Assembly (NCBI GenBank): GCA_000818945.1
Contig: KN805416.1
Span: 1-64,000, forward strand
Length of the DNA: 64,000 bases
Direction: 5' to 3'
Source: Schizochytrium sp. CCTCC M209059
Lineage: Eukaryota; Sar; Bigyra; Thraustochytrida; Thraustochytriidae
In this document: piece after piece, positions 18,065 to 27,352 of the stretch
Position numbering within the stretch: the stretch's first letter is position 1
How the letters are laid out: each line of letters opens with the position of its first letter
Position numbers and translations under genes: made by a program
The notes under the pieces: model-generated
Databases searched by the model: none
Told to the model about the DNA's origin: nothing
What the model saw: the letters and a program-made list of their open reading frames with translations, nothing else

Positions 18065-20794
18065 TTACTTTTCGCATTGCGCGTAAAGCCGGGTGAGTGA
18101 ACCCTCGACAGAGCGCTGGAGGCTCGATGTAATTTCGCGAATCCATTTCTTCGGCGCCTTGTCACCTTCAGCATCGTCATCCGACATGCTCAAGTACATT
18201 TCCAGGAACTTGGGCAAGACATTGTCTTCAATGCAACGCTTGACTTGAGTACGGTCCACTTTGACGCGGCATTGGATAGCTTTGCCAGACTTTCTTCTTT
18301 TCCCCAGATCTGTGCTGGCTGCACGATGGCTTCCTCCCCGCTGCAACGCGAGCATGCTCTCGGGGCTGTTCAAAACCTCTTGCGTCTCCTGTACGACCGT
18401 CACATTTACCGTCGGGCTTACAACGTGCAAAGACAGCCGCGGCGCTGCCCTGCGCTGGTTCTGTTGCTGCTTCACGACCTCGTGCTCAAAGTCTTTGAGA
18501 CGCGCAAGAAGCGCTTCCCGCAGTGAACGCGACTTGCCAGCGCCAGAATCGGCGCCCAAGATCTCCCGGAGCTGAGCCTGCTCGGCATTGAGGTTTGCAT
18601 ACGCCTGTCTGACTTCCTCAAGCTGGGCTTCCAGCGAATGCACTTTCTCTTCCGAGTCCTTCACCGCCGAGCGAGCTTGCGCTTGGACGTCATGATTGGC
18701 ATGTACGAGAGATTCCAAGTCCTCCTTCTCTGCCATCACGCGCGCAAGAGTCGCCTTATTTTCGAGCAGCTCGGCGCCCACCTTGTCGAGCGAGCTCGAC
18801 TTGGACTTCCAGGCAGCTAGCTCGGCGGAAAGCTCGTGGTGTCGGGCCATTGCATGTTCGCAATCACGTCCAAGTGCTTCCGTTTGCATTTCTGCTGCGC
18901 GCGCCTCTTGTGATGCGCGCTCAAGGCGTCCATGCAGATCATACACTTCCTTTTCATACTGTCGCGCCAGTTCTTCGTCCTTGGCTTTCCTAGACTCAAG
19001 CTCTCGCATCCGCTGCTCCAGCTGCGCAATGCGTTTGAGATTGCCTTCTTCCGAACGTTCCGCCTCAACAATCTTGGCATTTAGCTCTTGGACGCGAATG
19101 CTCACCGTGCTGAAGCGTTTGCGAAGTTGTGATAGCTCGGCATCTCGCTTCTTGATGGCTTGCGCTGAGTTGCTAGCCTCTAGCGATGCTTCCTCGGCCT
19201 TGGCGTCAGCACGTTTCAACATGACCTTGAGGTATTCCGTATGTACGTCAAGCTCGTCTGCTTCGCAAGTACTGCTTGGTGGCGTCGACGCTATTTTTTT
19301 CTTGCGTGGCTTTCGTGGACCTTGTTTTGCGCCGGATTTCGGCAGTGACGCTTTTCTCTGGATTAACCCCCCGCTTGTGCTTGTGCCTGTGCTTGTGCTT
19401 GTGCTTGTGCTTGTGCTTGTGCTGGTGCTGATATTAGTGCTTGTCCCCGAAGATGGAGCTGTTCGGGGACGTTCGAGCGTTGACGCCTCGACGTGACCTC
19501 TTTTTAGCGCGCTGCCTCGGGTCGTTGGGCGCGATTCGGAGTCGGAATCTCGCCCCAGAGACGCTGCAGATACAGATGCTGATGCTGATACAGATGCTGA
19601 TGCTGATGCTGATGCTGCTATTGACATGGATCTTGAAGGTAGCTTCACCTCTTGCACCTGATGTTGAGCATCCGTTGCCCCCGTGTCTTCGCTTGTCCAG
19701 CCAGCGGGCATCGTCTGCGCAGCCATTTGAGACTTTGGCGGTGTGGGATGTTGTCCTTGGAGATGTTTACGTCGCTTGTTCTTCTCTTTTTCGAGCTCAA
19801 GGTCAAGATGTAATTTCTTTGCCAAATCTGTTTTGGCTTTGAGCTGCTCGCGAAGACGATCCGCCTGGCCCGAGTCTCGCGCGATGCGCTGTTGCATGAG
19901 TGAGATCATCTTCGACTGTCGTTCAATTTTGGTCTTGTACGCGTCTTCTGCTGACTGCGTTCGAGACCTGTCTGCTCGCGCAACTACGATTTCTCTTTGT
20001 AGGGCCTGCACCATACCTTTGGCCACTTGAAGATCGCGTTCATGTTGAACAAGCCGCAATGGGGTATCTTTGCCCAAGATATCTTCGTCATTGCTGCAGG
20101 AGGAAGAAGCACTCGACATCATCGACCACGCGTTACCCGATCCTGCTGATCCCGCTGGTCCAGCTCCTGACGACGACGATGATGACGTTGACGTTGACGT
20201 TGACATTGACGATGTTGATGATGATGGTAGAAGTCTTGCTGAGGCAGGAAAATGTGAAGAAGAAGAAGAAGAAGAAGAAGAAGAAGAAGAAGAAGAAGAG
20301 GAAGAGTGAGACAACTCGTGTTGTCGCTGCTTTGGCTGGATCACCGTCCGAAAATTACCTCCGCTCACGGTCCCACGACGGTGCTTGCCCCGAAGATTTT
20401 CAACAAAAGCTCGACGCAAATCGACGACTTCTTCCCGCAACATTTCGTTTTCATCAGCTAAAAGTTCATTGTAGCTGGCGGAATGTGGCCGCCTTGAGTC
20501 GTCTTCGACGCGTACGTCCAATTCGGACCCGTCTTTTCGGTTCTTCATGTCCGCAAGGTTCGCATGTTGTTGCGGCTCACTTCGTGCACCGAAGGATGCC
20601 TCGCTTGCAGTGCCTTGCGAGAGAGTGCTCATGGCACTGTGAGGTCTCGCGACTGCCTTTTGCACAAGAAGCGGTTGCTGCTCACCCATTGACACGTCAG
20701 CGCCCTCTGGCACGAGGGGTGTTGACGCACCAAGGAGACCGTCCTGCGATGGCAGGGGTGGTAGTGGCTTCTTTAGCGACGTTGCGGCGAGCAT
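18065..20794 (-). CDS. Large coiled-coil protein with Ser-rich repeat tracts, function unknown
   Basis: A 909-residue protein. The N-terminal half (to about 480) is disordered and studded with homopolymer and dipeptide tracts: about 16 consecutive Ser from a TCT run near 20258-20300, alternating Ala-Ser/Val-Ser from a 6-base repeat near 19560-19625, and alternating Ser-Thr from another near 19375-19435. A first coiled coil sits around residues 250-350. The C-terminal half (about 510-780) is a long coiled coil with Ala/Glu/Leu/Lys/Arg heptads. The end (about 830-909) is a small globular or helical module containing VKRCIEDNVLPKFLEMYLSM and a final RSVEGSLTRLYAQC. I do not recognise that module. 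It is likely structural (cytoskeleton, centrosome or basal body), which is inference from coiled-coil content alone. Confidence 0.75.
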   Translation of the reverse strand: MLAATSLKKPLPPLPSQDGLLGASTPLVPEGADVSMGEQQPLLVQKAVARPHSAMSTLSQGTASEASFGARSEPQQHANLADMKNRKDGSELDVRVEDDSRRPHSASYNELLADENEMLREEVVDLRRAFVENLRGKHRRGTVSGGNFRTVIQPKQRQHELSHSSSSSSSSSSSSSSSSSHFPASARLLPSSSTSSMSTSTSTSSSSSSGAGPAGSAGSGNAWSMMSSASSSCSNDEDILGKDTPLRLVQHERDLQVAKGMVQALQREIVVARADRSRTQSAEDAYKTKIERQSKMISLMQQRIARDSGQADRLREQLKAKTDLAKKLHLDLELEKEKNKRRKHLQGQHPTPPKSQMAAQTMPAGWTSEDTGATDAQHQVQEVKLPSRSMSIAASASASASVSASASVSAASLGRDSDSESRPTTRGSALKRGHVEASTLERPRTAPSSGTSTNISTSTSTSTSTSTSTGTSTSGGLIQRKASLPKSGAKQGPRKPRKKKIASTPPSSTCEADELDVHTEYLKVMLKRADAKAEEASLEASNSAQAIKKRDAELSQLRKRFSTVSIRVQELNAKIVEAERSEEGNLKRIAQLEQRMRELESRKAKDEELARQYEKEVYDLHGRLERASQEARAAEMQTEALGRDCEHAMARHHELSAELAAWKSKSSSLDKVGAELLENKATLARVMAEKEDLESLVHANHDVQAQARSAVKDSEEKVHSLEAQLEEVRQAYANLNAEQAQLREILGADSGAGKSRSLREALLARLKDFEHEVVKQQQNQRRAAPRLSLHVVSPTVNVTVVQETQEVLNSPESMLALQRGGSHRAASTDLGKRRKSGKAIQCRVKVDRTQVKRCIEDNVLPKFLEMYLSMSDDDAEGDKAPKKWIREITSSLQRSVEGSLTRLYAQCEK
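20258..20300. repeat. In-frame AGA/TCT trinucleotide repeat encoding poly-Ser
   Basis: A run of GAA/AGA triplets on the plus strand lies inside the coiled-coil gene, which reads it on the minus strand as Ser codons. Length change by whole triplets would keep the frame. Confidence 0.9.
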
Positions 20795-21195
20795 GGCGTC
20801 TTCCGCCCTTACGAACCTTTTGCGTCCAAGGTGCCTCCGCCTTGATTCGGTCGAAGGTAGTCTGGAGAGCCACCGTCACCATCCAAGCATCCATCTATCC
20901 GTCCATCCATATCAATCAGCCTCTTGCTCTTCTCGTACAGTTGGGTGCACACATTGCAAAACGAAAAAAAAAATCGAACCAAGCCTTGCGAGGTTGCGAC
21001 CAACGAAAAAAAAATGATTTTGTTTTAAACAAAAAATTGAGAGATCGCTTGACGCGCGAACGGGCGCGCGTATGCGCGTGTGCGAATGCTGCATTGCTGT
21101 TTCGCGCGCATCACTTTTACATTGCCCGGCCGCCATCTGTTCGCCAGAGCGCGACATGAATGGACGAACCAGTGTCTTGACTGCCCCAAGACCTC
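20795..21195. other. Intergenic, 5' region of the coiled-coil gene
   Basis: About 400 bp between two minus-strand genes. It contains A-rich runs (near 20963-20974 and 21006-21012) but no gene or clear signal. Confidence 0.5.
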
Positions 21196-22950
21196 CTAGT
21201 CGTTGCCTATGGTGCTTATGAGCCGTTGCCGAAAGAGGGACAATGATGATGATGATGACAACGACTGATCCGCCTCGATGCCTTTATCATCGAGGTGTGC
21301 GCGGGTACTGTTTGAGGCAGTCTTCATGGAGACCATTTCGAGCTTCGTCGACTTTGTCAATCTGAGAAGCATGTTACAAAAGGCCTGCAGCGATGCCGGG
21401 GAAGCTGGTAGGCTGGACAAACTTCCGTCGCCTCCAGTGTTAATTTGCAATTTACACTGTCGCAAATAGGATTGTGTCGCGCGTAACTTAAGGTGCTCAA
21501 AGGGGTCGCATGCCAAATGCACACGCCCGCGGCAGTACGAGGGTGGATTTTTTGCGCAAAAGGAATTATCACGCCAGCGCTGCGCCGCGTTGCAATACCA
21601 CGGGATTTCTTGGAAGGCTGAGGCGTAGCGGTGCTGCGTTGCATTGTACCAATTCGCGGCGAGACCAAGAATAAAGGCGCCTCCGTCGTCGGAGCGGGCT
21701 TGATCGCGCCACGAATCAGCAGAGACGCCGAGGTGAAATGTCCAAAGGTCTCTAGACGTTCCAGAGATCCTTCTCCACACTTGAGCCCCGGCTTCATCAT
21801 GCTGGAATTGCCACGGAAGCCACATGCCCCACGGACGCATGCCCATAGGATGCCAGAGTTTTCGGATCGGGCGCGGAAGACGACCTTTTTGGAAAAAGAA
21901 ACAATCGTTCCCTGGATGCGACTCGCCCGCAAGCTCCAGCTGCCGTTGTAATCGTTGCCAGATTGGAACTTGGAGACCTGCATTTGTGTAGAGACCACGG
22001 AGAGCAAGATTAACTGCTTGTTCTGGTAGATTCACTCGTGTAATCGTGCCGGCGAGCGGAAGAAATCGTTGCGTTTCGCGTCTATATTCGTACAATGCAG
22101 ACTCTACCTGATGGGGGGTCGCCGCGGGATTGATCGAGGTCAGACCTGTCAGTTCGCATTTGCCAACCCTTTTTTCGAATGCCGCGCCCAGGTACGTGGA
22201 AAAGAGATCCTTTGCACCGGCTTCGCGAGAGCCGGCGCCAACGTTGGCCCACCATTCGGCAGCATCTGCAAAACAGAGCGCTTGCGCAAGCTCGCAGGAA
22301 TGTGAGGCTTGCATGCTGTAGAGACAATCGCGAAACATTTTTGCAGCATCTTGCAGACCAAATCGGGTTGCTTCTAAAGTTGGGAAGTGGTGCTCGCCAA
22401 TCAAACTTGCAAGGCGAAAATAAAAGTCATTTGCAAGGCCAATGTCCGCGTTCGTGTACACGATCCATGGTGAAGAGGCGAGGGCGTCTGCTTTTGCAAG
22501 AATTTCGCCGACCGCTGGTACACTATTTCCTGCAATATTTTGCACTGGTTTCTTGAGAAGGATTGTTTTGTGCGGACGTAAGAGCTTCGAGGCAGAGGGC
22601 TCGTCTTGAGGGAGTACCAGATTGATCCACTCAATTTTCGTGCCGGGCAATTTGTCTTCAGCAAATTGTGCTGCTTCGGCCCAGCTTTGTTGGATGATGT
22701 GAGCTTCGCGGCGTCCATCTTCTGTCTGTGGCGCAAATGTAGAAAACACGTGCGTGATGTGCAAGCCCGCCAACTTATCGCTCGTCTCCCAAGGGCTCTG
22801 TCCGTTTGTCGGTGTTATACAGGCGAGAACAAGGACACAATAGAAGGAGAAAGAGAAAAGCGCAATTGGTAGTGACGACGCGTGCTTCATGTGGGGCGCA
22901 AGAGCGCGTGACCAGCTTGCGCGCGTGCCCCTCGCGAGCACCGACGCCAT
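21196..22950 (-). CDS. Signal-anchored luminal protein, possible glycosyltransferase
   Basis: A 584-residue protein with one hydrophobic segment near residues 26-48 after a basic N-terminus. That fits a type II Golgi/ER anchor or a late signal peptide. The luminal part begins HITHVFSTFAP and contains PWIVYTNADIGLANDFYFRL (about 161-180). The strand-TNAD turn resembles the DxD-type metal/sugar-nucleotide site of GT-A fold enzymes, but the family is not one I can name. Many Trp, Cys and Arg residues in the second half (for instance HPMGMRPWGMWLPWQF) suit a secreted fold. The Ser-rich C-terminus has no membrane anchor. A second ATG at residue 21 could also be used. Confidence 0.62.
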   Translation of the reverse strand: MASVLARGTRASWSRALAPHMKHASSLPIALFSFSFYCVLVLACITPTNGQSPWETSDKLAGLHITHVFSTFAPQTEDGRREAHIIQQSWAEAAQFAEDKLPGTKIEWINLVLPQDEPSASKLLRPHKTILLKKPVQNIAGNSVPAVGEILAKADALASSPWIVYTNADIGLANDFYFRLASLIGEHHFPTLEATRFGLQDAAKMFRDCLYSMQASHSCELAQALCFADAAEWWANVGAGSREAGAKDLFSTYLGAAFEKRVGKCELTGLTSINPAATPHQVESALYEYRRETQRFLPLAGTITRVNLPEQAVNLALRGLYTNAGLQVPIWQRLQRQLELAGESHPGNDCFFFQKGRLPRPIRKLWHPMGMRPWGMWLPWQFQHDEAGAQVWRRISGTSRDLWTFHLGVSADSWRDQARSDDGGAFILGLAANWYNATQHRYASAFQEIPWYCNAAQRWRDNSFCAKNPPSYCRGRVHLACDPFEHLKLRATQSYLRQCKLQINTGGDGSLSSLPASPASLQAFCNMLLRLTKSTKLEMVSMKTASNSTRAHLDDKGIEADQSLSSSSSLSLFRQRLISTIGND

Positions 22951-23251
22951 GATCTCCGGGTCGTTCCTGCAAGCGCGATTGGATCAATCATCCTCGTTCT
23001 CGCTGCCGAGCACTCTGCGCGCGCCCACATGTTCGCGGACATCCATACAAGCGGCGAGGTTTGACCATGCTCATTTTCTCTGCAGCACACCCCTACGTGC
23101 GCCCACATGTTTGCGAGCTTCATCACGAGAAGTCTTGATTTGCATTGCTTCGCATTGCTGGGAGGCGCAAGCAACACTATTCAATCATCATGACGAACAA
23201 AGCAATCGAATTTCCCTTTCGGCACAATTTCAGAAAGTAATACAATACCTA
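22951..23251. other. Short intergenic stretch
   Basis: About 300 bp between two minus-strand genes: the 5' region of the possible glycosyltransferase and the 3' end of the PKA-R gene. A GCGCCCACATGTT motif occurs twice (near 23018 and 23100). Nothing else is visible. Confidence 0.45.
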
Positions 23252-24858
23252 CTACAATTTATCGGAAACGAAACGACGAAAAAGAACCTCGTCGCGACCC
23301 AAAATTTCTGTGAGCGGGCCAAATACGCGCGTGAAGCGATCTCTTGCAATCGCGAGAGCAGTAATTGCCGTCTCGGCGATGACCGAGGCTGCTCGTGGTC
23401 GGTCTGTGATAAGCGCAATTTCCCCAAACCAGTCGCCGGCGCCAAAGCACGTCACGAGCTGACCGCGATCCGAAGCAGAGAGTCGCTGCTCGCAACGCGC
23501 TGTTCCATCCAAAATTACATACATTGTGTCTGAAGGCGCATGCTGTCTTACGAGAATGTCACCCGCGCTAAAATTTTCTACAGTGGCTACATCGGCCGCA
23601 AGACGTCGAACTTCAACGTCTGAGAGCACAGACGTGCCAAAAACAGGTACCTTGCGCAGCACAGCGGCATGAGACTCGCTTCGTGTGCTCTTACGAAACG
23701 AGTGGAGTAGCGATCGGAACTTTTCCGCGTCAATCGAAAAGACTCGTGCCTTCTCGCTCGTCACAGTGACCGTCGTCACTGCTTTGGTGGCGTGCAAAAG
23801 GTTGGCATGGCCAAAGCATGTTGCTGCTTTGAGCGTGAGGATGTGCTCATCCCGAAGCGCTTGCTTGCATTCACCAGCGGCTAAAACAAAGAACTGAGTG
23901 GATGTTTCGCCCTGTCTGCAAGCGGTCTCATCTTGCGAGAAATTCATTATTTTGAAGCCCGATTGGACCGCACGGCGCTCGTTCGCGTTGAGCTGTGAAA
24001 AGTAAAAGTCTTTTTCAAGCGCATCGCAAAGAATGTGAAGCTCTTCGGGTGTTGGACCATCTTCAAGCGTGGAGTCCGTCAAGGCAGGAAGGCTCGTGCT
24101 TGCAGAGTCTTCTGTAATGGTACGTGCGCAAACGGCCCCACGTCTACGAGGCGGCATATTTGCTTCGCGGCCCTGTGTTTGCCGGAAGGGTAGCGCCACG
24201 TCAGGAACGGGGCCGTCTTCCTCTTCGTTCTCAAGCTCATCCGCATCGTGTCCGATTGAAAGCGCGGTCAGACCGGTCAAGGGAATCCCGCCACCAACAA
24301 AATTAGCTGACGTGGGGAAAGTGTTTGCAAACGAGGACTCTCGCGCCTGGTCTGGGAATTGCGCGAACAGATAATCAATCATGTATTTGACCGGGTTGTC
24401 TGGCGTATCAACGAGCAATTCTTCAACAAGCTCTTCAAAGAGGCTGTCGAGACGCATCTGCGTAAGGTATCTGTATACGTGTAAGATGTGTCGATGGAAA
24501 GAAACAAAGCATGAATCAAAGGCGTGAGTCTTCTTGTTCTGATACCTGTTCTGATACCTGTTCTGATACAAAAGAGTGTTTGCGATTGCGAGGATGGGCA
24601 AGACACGGAAACGTACTCTTCAAGCTGCGCCTCTTCTACTCGAAAGATCTTCACCTCCTCTTCTTGATTGAGGACAGAGGCTTCGCCATCATCCTCACTT
24701 GATGACTCGGACGTTTCAGATTCATCGTCGCGACGCGACGCTTCGTCTATGTCAGGAATCGGGGCTTGCGTCTTGGCGTTCCCAGGCACAGCTTGCTCAA
24801 CCGCTGCAGAATCCTTTTCCTCTGCCGTTGCCGTGGCGTTTGACGACGGATCTCCCAT
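23252..24858 (-). CDS. cAMP-dependent protein kinase regulatory subunit, two exons
   Basis: Exons 24617-24858 and 23252-24470 join to 486 residues. The regulatory subunit holds the PKA catalytic subunit inactive until cyclic nucleotide binds. Order: an acidic, Ser-rich N-terminus; a docking/dimerisation-like helix LEELVEELLVD-type at about 85-125 that ends in YMIDYLFAQFP; the pseudosubstrate RRRGAV at 189-194 with Ala193 at the phospho-site, as in type I subunits; then two cyclic-nucleotide-binding domains. In domain A the phosphate-binding cassette reads FGHANLLHATKAVTTV from residue 300, so the ribose-binding Glu is His302 and the phosphate-binding Arg is Ala311. Domain B is canonical, FGEIALITDRPRAASV from residue 429, with Glu431 and Arg440. 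The intron call restores the helix across the junction. The start at 24858 is the nearest plausible ATG; 24927 also lies in frame. Confidence 0.92.
24471..24616 (-). other. Intron of the PKA regulatory subunit gene (146 nt)
   Basis: On the minus strand exon 1 ends ...GAAGA, followed by donor GTACGT. The acceptor is ...ACGTATACAG, and exon 2 resumes ATACCTTACG. Joining gives EAQLEEYLTQMRLDSLFEEL in one frame, while the unspliced frame runs into stop codons and low-complexity sequence. The intron contains a repeated GTATCAGAACAG unit (three copies, about 24537-24570). Confidence 0.88.
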
Positions 24859-25292
24859 CGCACCTGGTCTAAATGAATCGTCAAGAGTCGATGAGTCACG
24901 CGCGCGCGTTTGTCCGATAGCGCGCAATACGCGCGCTCACAAGCTTTTCCTTTCGGGATTGATGGGACCTTTGCGCCGCCTGGCTTCTGCATCGCCGATG
25001 GGACTCGGCCTCGGAGGCCTTTTTTTTAACGGCAACTTTTTTATTTCGCCTGGTATCAGTCACAACTTACAGATACTTTTGATGTTGGTTTTTTGAAGGG
25101 AGGGGAAGGAAGAGGAGGGGAAGGAAGGAGGGGGGGGGGGGGCAGGGAAAGGCCAAGTTTTATTTGTATAGGACTGCTTTCGACCAAGATCGTCTTTTCC
25201 TTTATGCGATGGTGCTCCGATTTTTAGCCTGATTTGATTGATTGTTTCTTGACCGAAACAAATAAAGATTATCCTGAAAGGTCCATGTCTCA
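24859..25292. other. Intergenic region with a G-rich tract
   Basis: 434 bp upstream of the PKA-R gene and downstream of the ubiquitin-like gene. It contains a purine tract with repeated GGAAGGA and a run of twelve or more G near 25131-25142, which could form a G-quadruplex on the plus strand. The minus-strand PKA-R 5' UTR probably lies at the left end. Confidence 0.5.
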
Positions 25293-25992
25293 TCAACGCA
25301 GAATACCGTGCTCTTGTACCCAGCTACGAATCGGCTCGCAGACGAGCTCGCCAACGTCGTAAGTCGAGGTGATGAAGTGATGGAAAGTGCTCCTGACCCA
25401 TCGAATCACCTGCCAATCGGGGAAAGACTTACACGCGCTTGTAGGGGTTACAACAGACATCACAAGAATCGCAGCAGTCGCAGCAGGCTTCCTTTGTAGA
25501 AAAGACACAGTCTCGCATGCAGTGACCAATGGGTGTAAAAATATAGTCATAGAGGCAAAAGAGAGGTGGCGCGAGAACGTTGCGCCAGAACCATCCCAGA
25601 CAGGCCACGATCTTGGGTAGAATATAATACAATGCAATGAGCCCCAGCACGACTGCTATGCCAATAAGAACAGAAAGAACGATGTCAAGTCCTCCTCGAA
25701 GACGTTTGTGAACTTCGATAGTGTCGCCCTTGCGGATACCATTGTCCGCAAGAGTTAGAGCCGGTCGAAGAGGTCTCCCATTACAAGTGAAAAAACAGTC
25801 TCTTGTTTCGACGTGCGACTTTGAAGCGATCGTGTGTACCGTGTCAATATTTGGTCTCGAGGTTGCTGCGTAAAGGCCGCCGTCACACCCCGCGATCCAT
25901 ACATTTATGGCCGAGGAGGGCATGGCGAGCCTATTCCTGGTGCCTTGCAGCCTCGTTTTCACCGTCAATGCATGCACGGAAGACGAAGTCAT
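25293..25992 (-). CDS. Ubiquitin-like domain, transmembrane, Cys-rich protein (two exons)
   Basis: I read exons 25433-25992 and 25293-25392, giving 219 residues. The N-terminal roughly 95 residues look ubiquitin-like: alternating strands, then FFTCNGRPLRPALTLADNGI and KGDTIEVHKRLRGG, which matches the last two strands and Gly-Gly end of ubiquitin-like folds. A single transmembrane helix follows (DIVLSVLIGIAVVLGLIALY, about 98-118). A Cys-rich region comes next (CCDCCDSCDVCCNPY), possibly lipidated or metal-binding. The first frame stops right at a GTAAGT donor; removing a 40-nt intron continues into STFHHFITSTYDVGELVCEP and a natural end. Without splicing the protein would end at 187 residues. 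Role unknown. Confidence 0.6.
25393..25432 (-). other. Candidate 40-nt intron
   Basis: The minus strand reads CGCGT, then GTAAGTCTTTCC... ending GGGTCAG, then GAGCAC. Removal keeps the frame and bypasses an in-frame TAA in the donor. A 25-nt alternative (25410-25434, GTGTAAG...GGCAG) also keeps the frame. Both are shorter than usual, so a single-base assembly error is another explanation. Confidence 0.5.
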
Positions 25993-27352
25993 GATGACTT
26001 GCGCAGCTAGTTACGAAGCAAGTCGCGTCACGCCGACCAGAGCACCCGTGGCGTTTTAGCTTTACACGCGGCGGCCGACGAAGCGGGGACGAAGCGGCAG
26101 GCCCACCAAGCCTCCGAATGAAACGAAGAGAAGACGAGGCAACAGGATACGCTCCCGGCGACTCCTTTTACTGCGCTTCCGTCTGCTCTGCTCTGCTCTG
26201 CTCTGCTCTGCGCAAGCGTGAGCAGAAGCGTCGATCAAAATCACTGGCGCGTCGCGTCGCGTCGCGTCGCTACCGTTCACGGCTGCTTCTTCACGCTCGC
26301 TCTGTCGCGCCCGCGAGAGCTCGCTCGCGGGCGATCACTATAGGCAGTTTTGATTTTGATTGAAGCAGCCACCCTCAATGCCAAGCACCCAATCAACCAC
26401 CTTGAAAGCTGCCAGAGCACGCGGCGATCCTTCACTCCGTAGCCAAAGACCTTTCAGGGCGGTGCTTCGTCATACCAGGGTGATCGTGATGGCTTCTCGA
26501 GGTTGCTCTTGCCGCCTTGGCTTCGACTTCGCCTTTGTAGTTGTGGTCGCTCGCGTAGGCCGCGCCACCTTTCTCCTTGCCTATCTCATTGTACACTATA
26601 ATTTTTTCCGCTGTCTCGGACAGACTTCCGGTTGCGGAGCCACGCACAAGCCTATACTTTACTGTCACTCCAGCCCCAAAACAAAAGGTCAACCCTCTGC
26701 TGCCAACGACGGTGACCTTCCACCCAAGCTCATCCACCCCCTCCCTGATGATCCACATCCTCGTCCTCATCCTCGTCCTCGTCCTCGACGCCAACGGCGA
26801 TCTGGGTCTCGGGGCCCCCAAATCGCGATAGCCCCCTTGTTCTCGAAATAGGCCGGTTCGGGCGGCGACGGAGGAAAAAAAAAAAAAAGGGGGGAGGAAA
26901 GGGAGGAAAGGGAGGCGAGGCAAAAAAGGAAATCAAATCCAAACTGCCGGCCGAGGCGAGCCCAGCCCGCGCTCGGCGAGCGGCGCTTGGCGGGCGGCGC
27001 GGCGAGCGGCGCGGAGGCGGCGGCGGCGCGGGTTGTTTTGAATTTTTTTGTTTTCGCGCATTTATCGAGCGCCTCTTGCGCGCCGCTCGGGGTCGCTCGC
27101 GGTCGCTCCCGGCGCTCGCTCCGCGCTCGAGAGCGCGGCCGAGCGCGGGGCGGCCGTGCGCGCGGTCCATGGGAGAGGGCGCGCGCGGGAGGCCCTCGAA
27201 GAAGCGCGGCCGCCGCGCGAGCCGCTGGCGCAGGTCGGGACGACAAGGCTCGAATTGACAGACGAGACGAGGAAAAACAAGGGCAAGATAAGGCTAGGCA
27301 AGCGAGCTAGCGAGAACGTTGGAGGCGCTGCGTGCGTCTCCCGCGAGCGGAG
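25993..27352. other. Divergent intergenic region with pentanucleotide repeats
   Basis: 1.36 kb between the ubiquitin-like gene and the EAF1/EP400-like gene. It holds a TCTGC run (26182-26211), a GTCGC run (about 26250-26270), a TCCTCG-type run (about 26757-26790) and a poly-A/poly-G junction near 26877-26896. The last 350 bp are extremely GC-rich. A minus-strand frame of 163 codons (26432-26923) has some protein-like sequence near its end but starts inside simple repeats, so I do not call it. Confidence 0.5.

Noticed and set aside
26432..26923. 163-codon minus-strand frame in the region upstream of the EAF1/EP400-like gene
   Set aside because: Its beginning lies in poly-T/CT and TCCTCG repeats. 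The later part has some plausible sequence but no homology I recognise, so the evidence is too weak.
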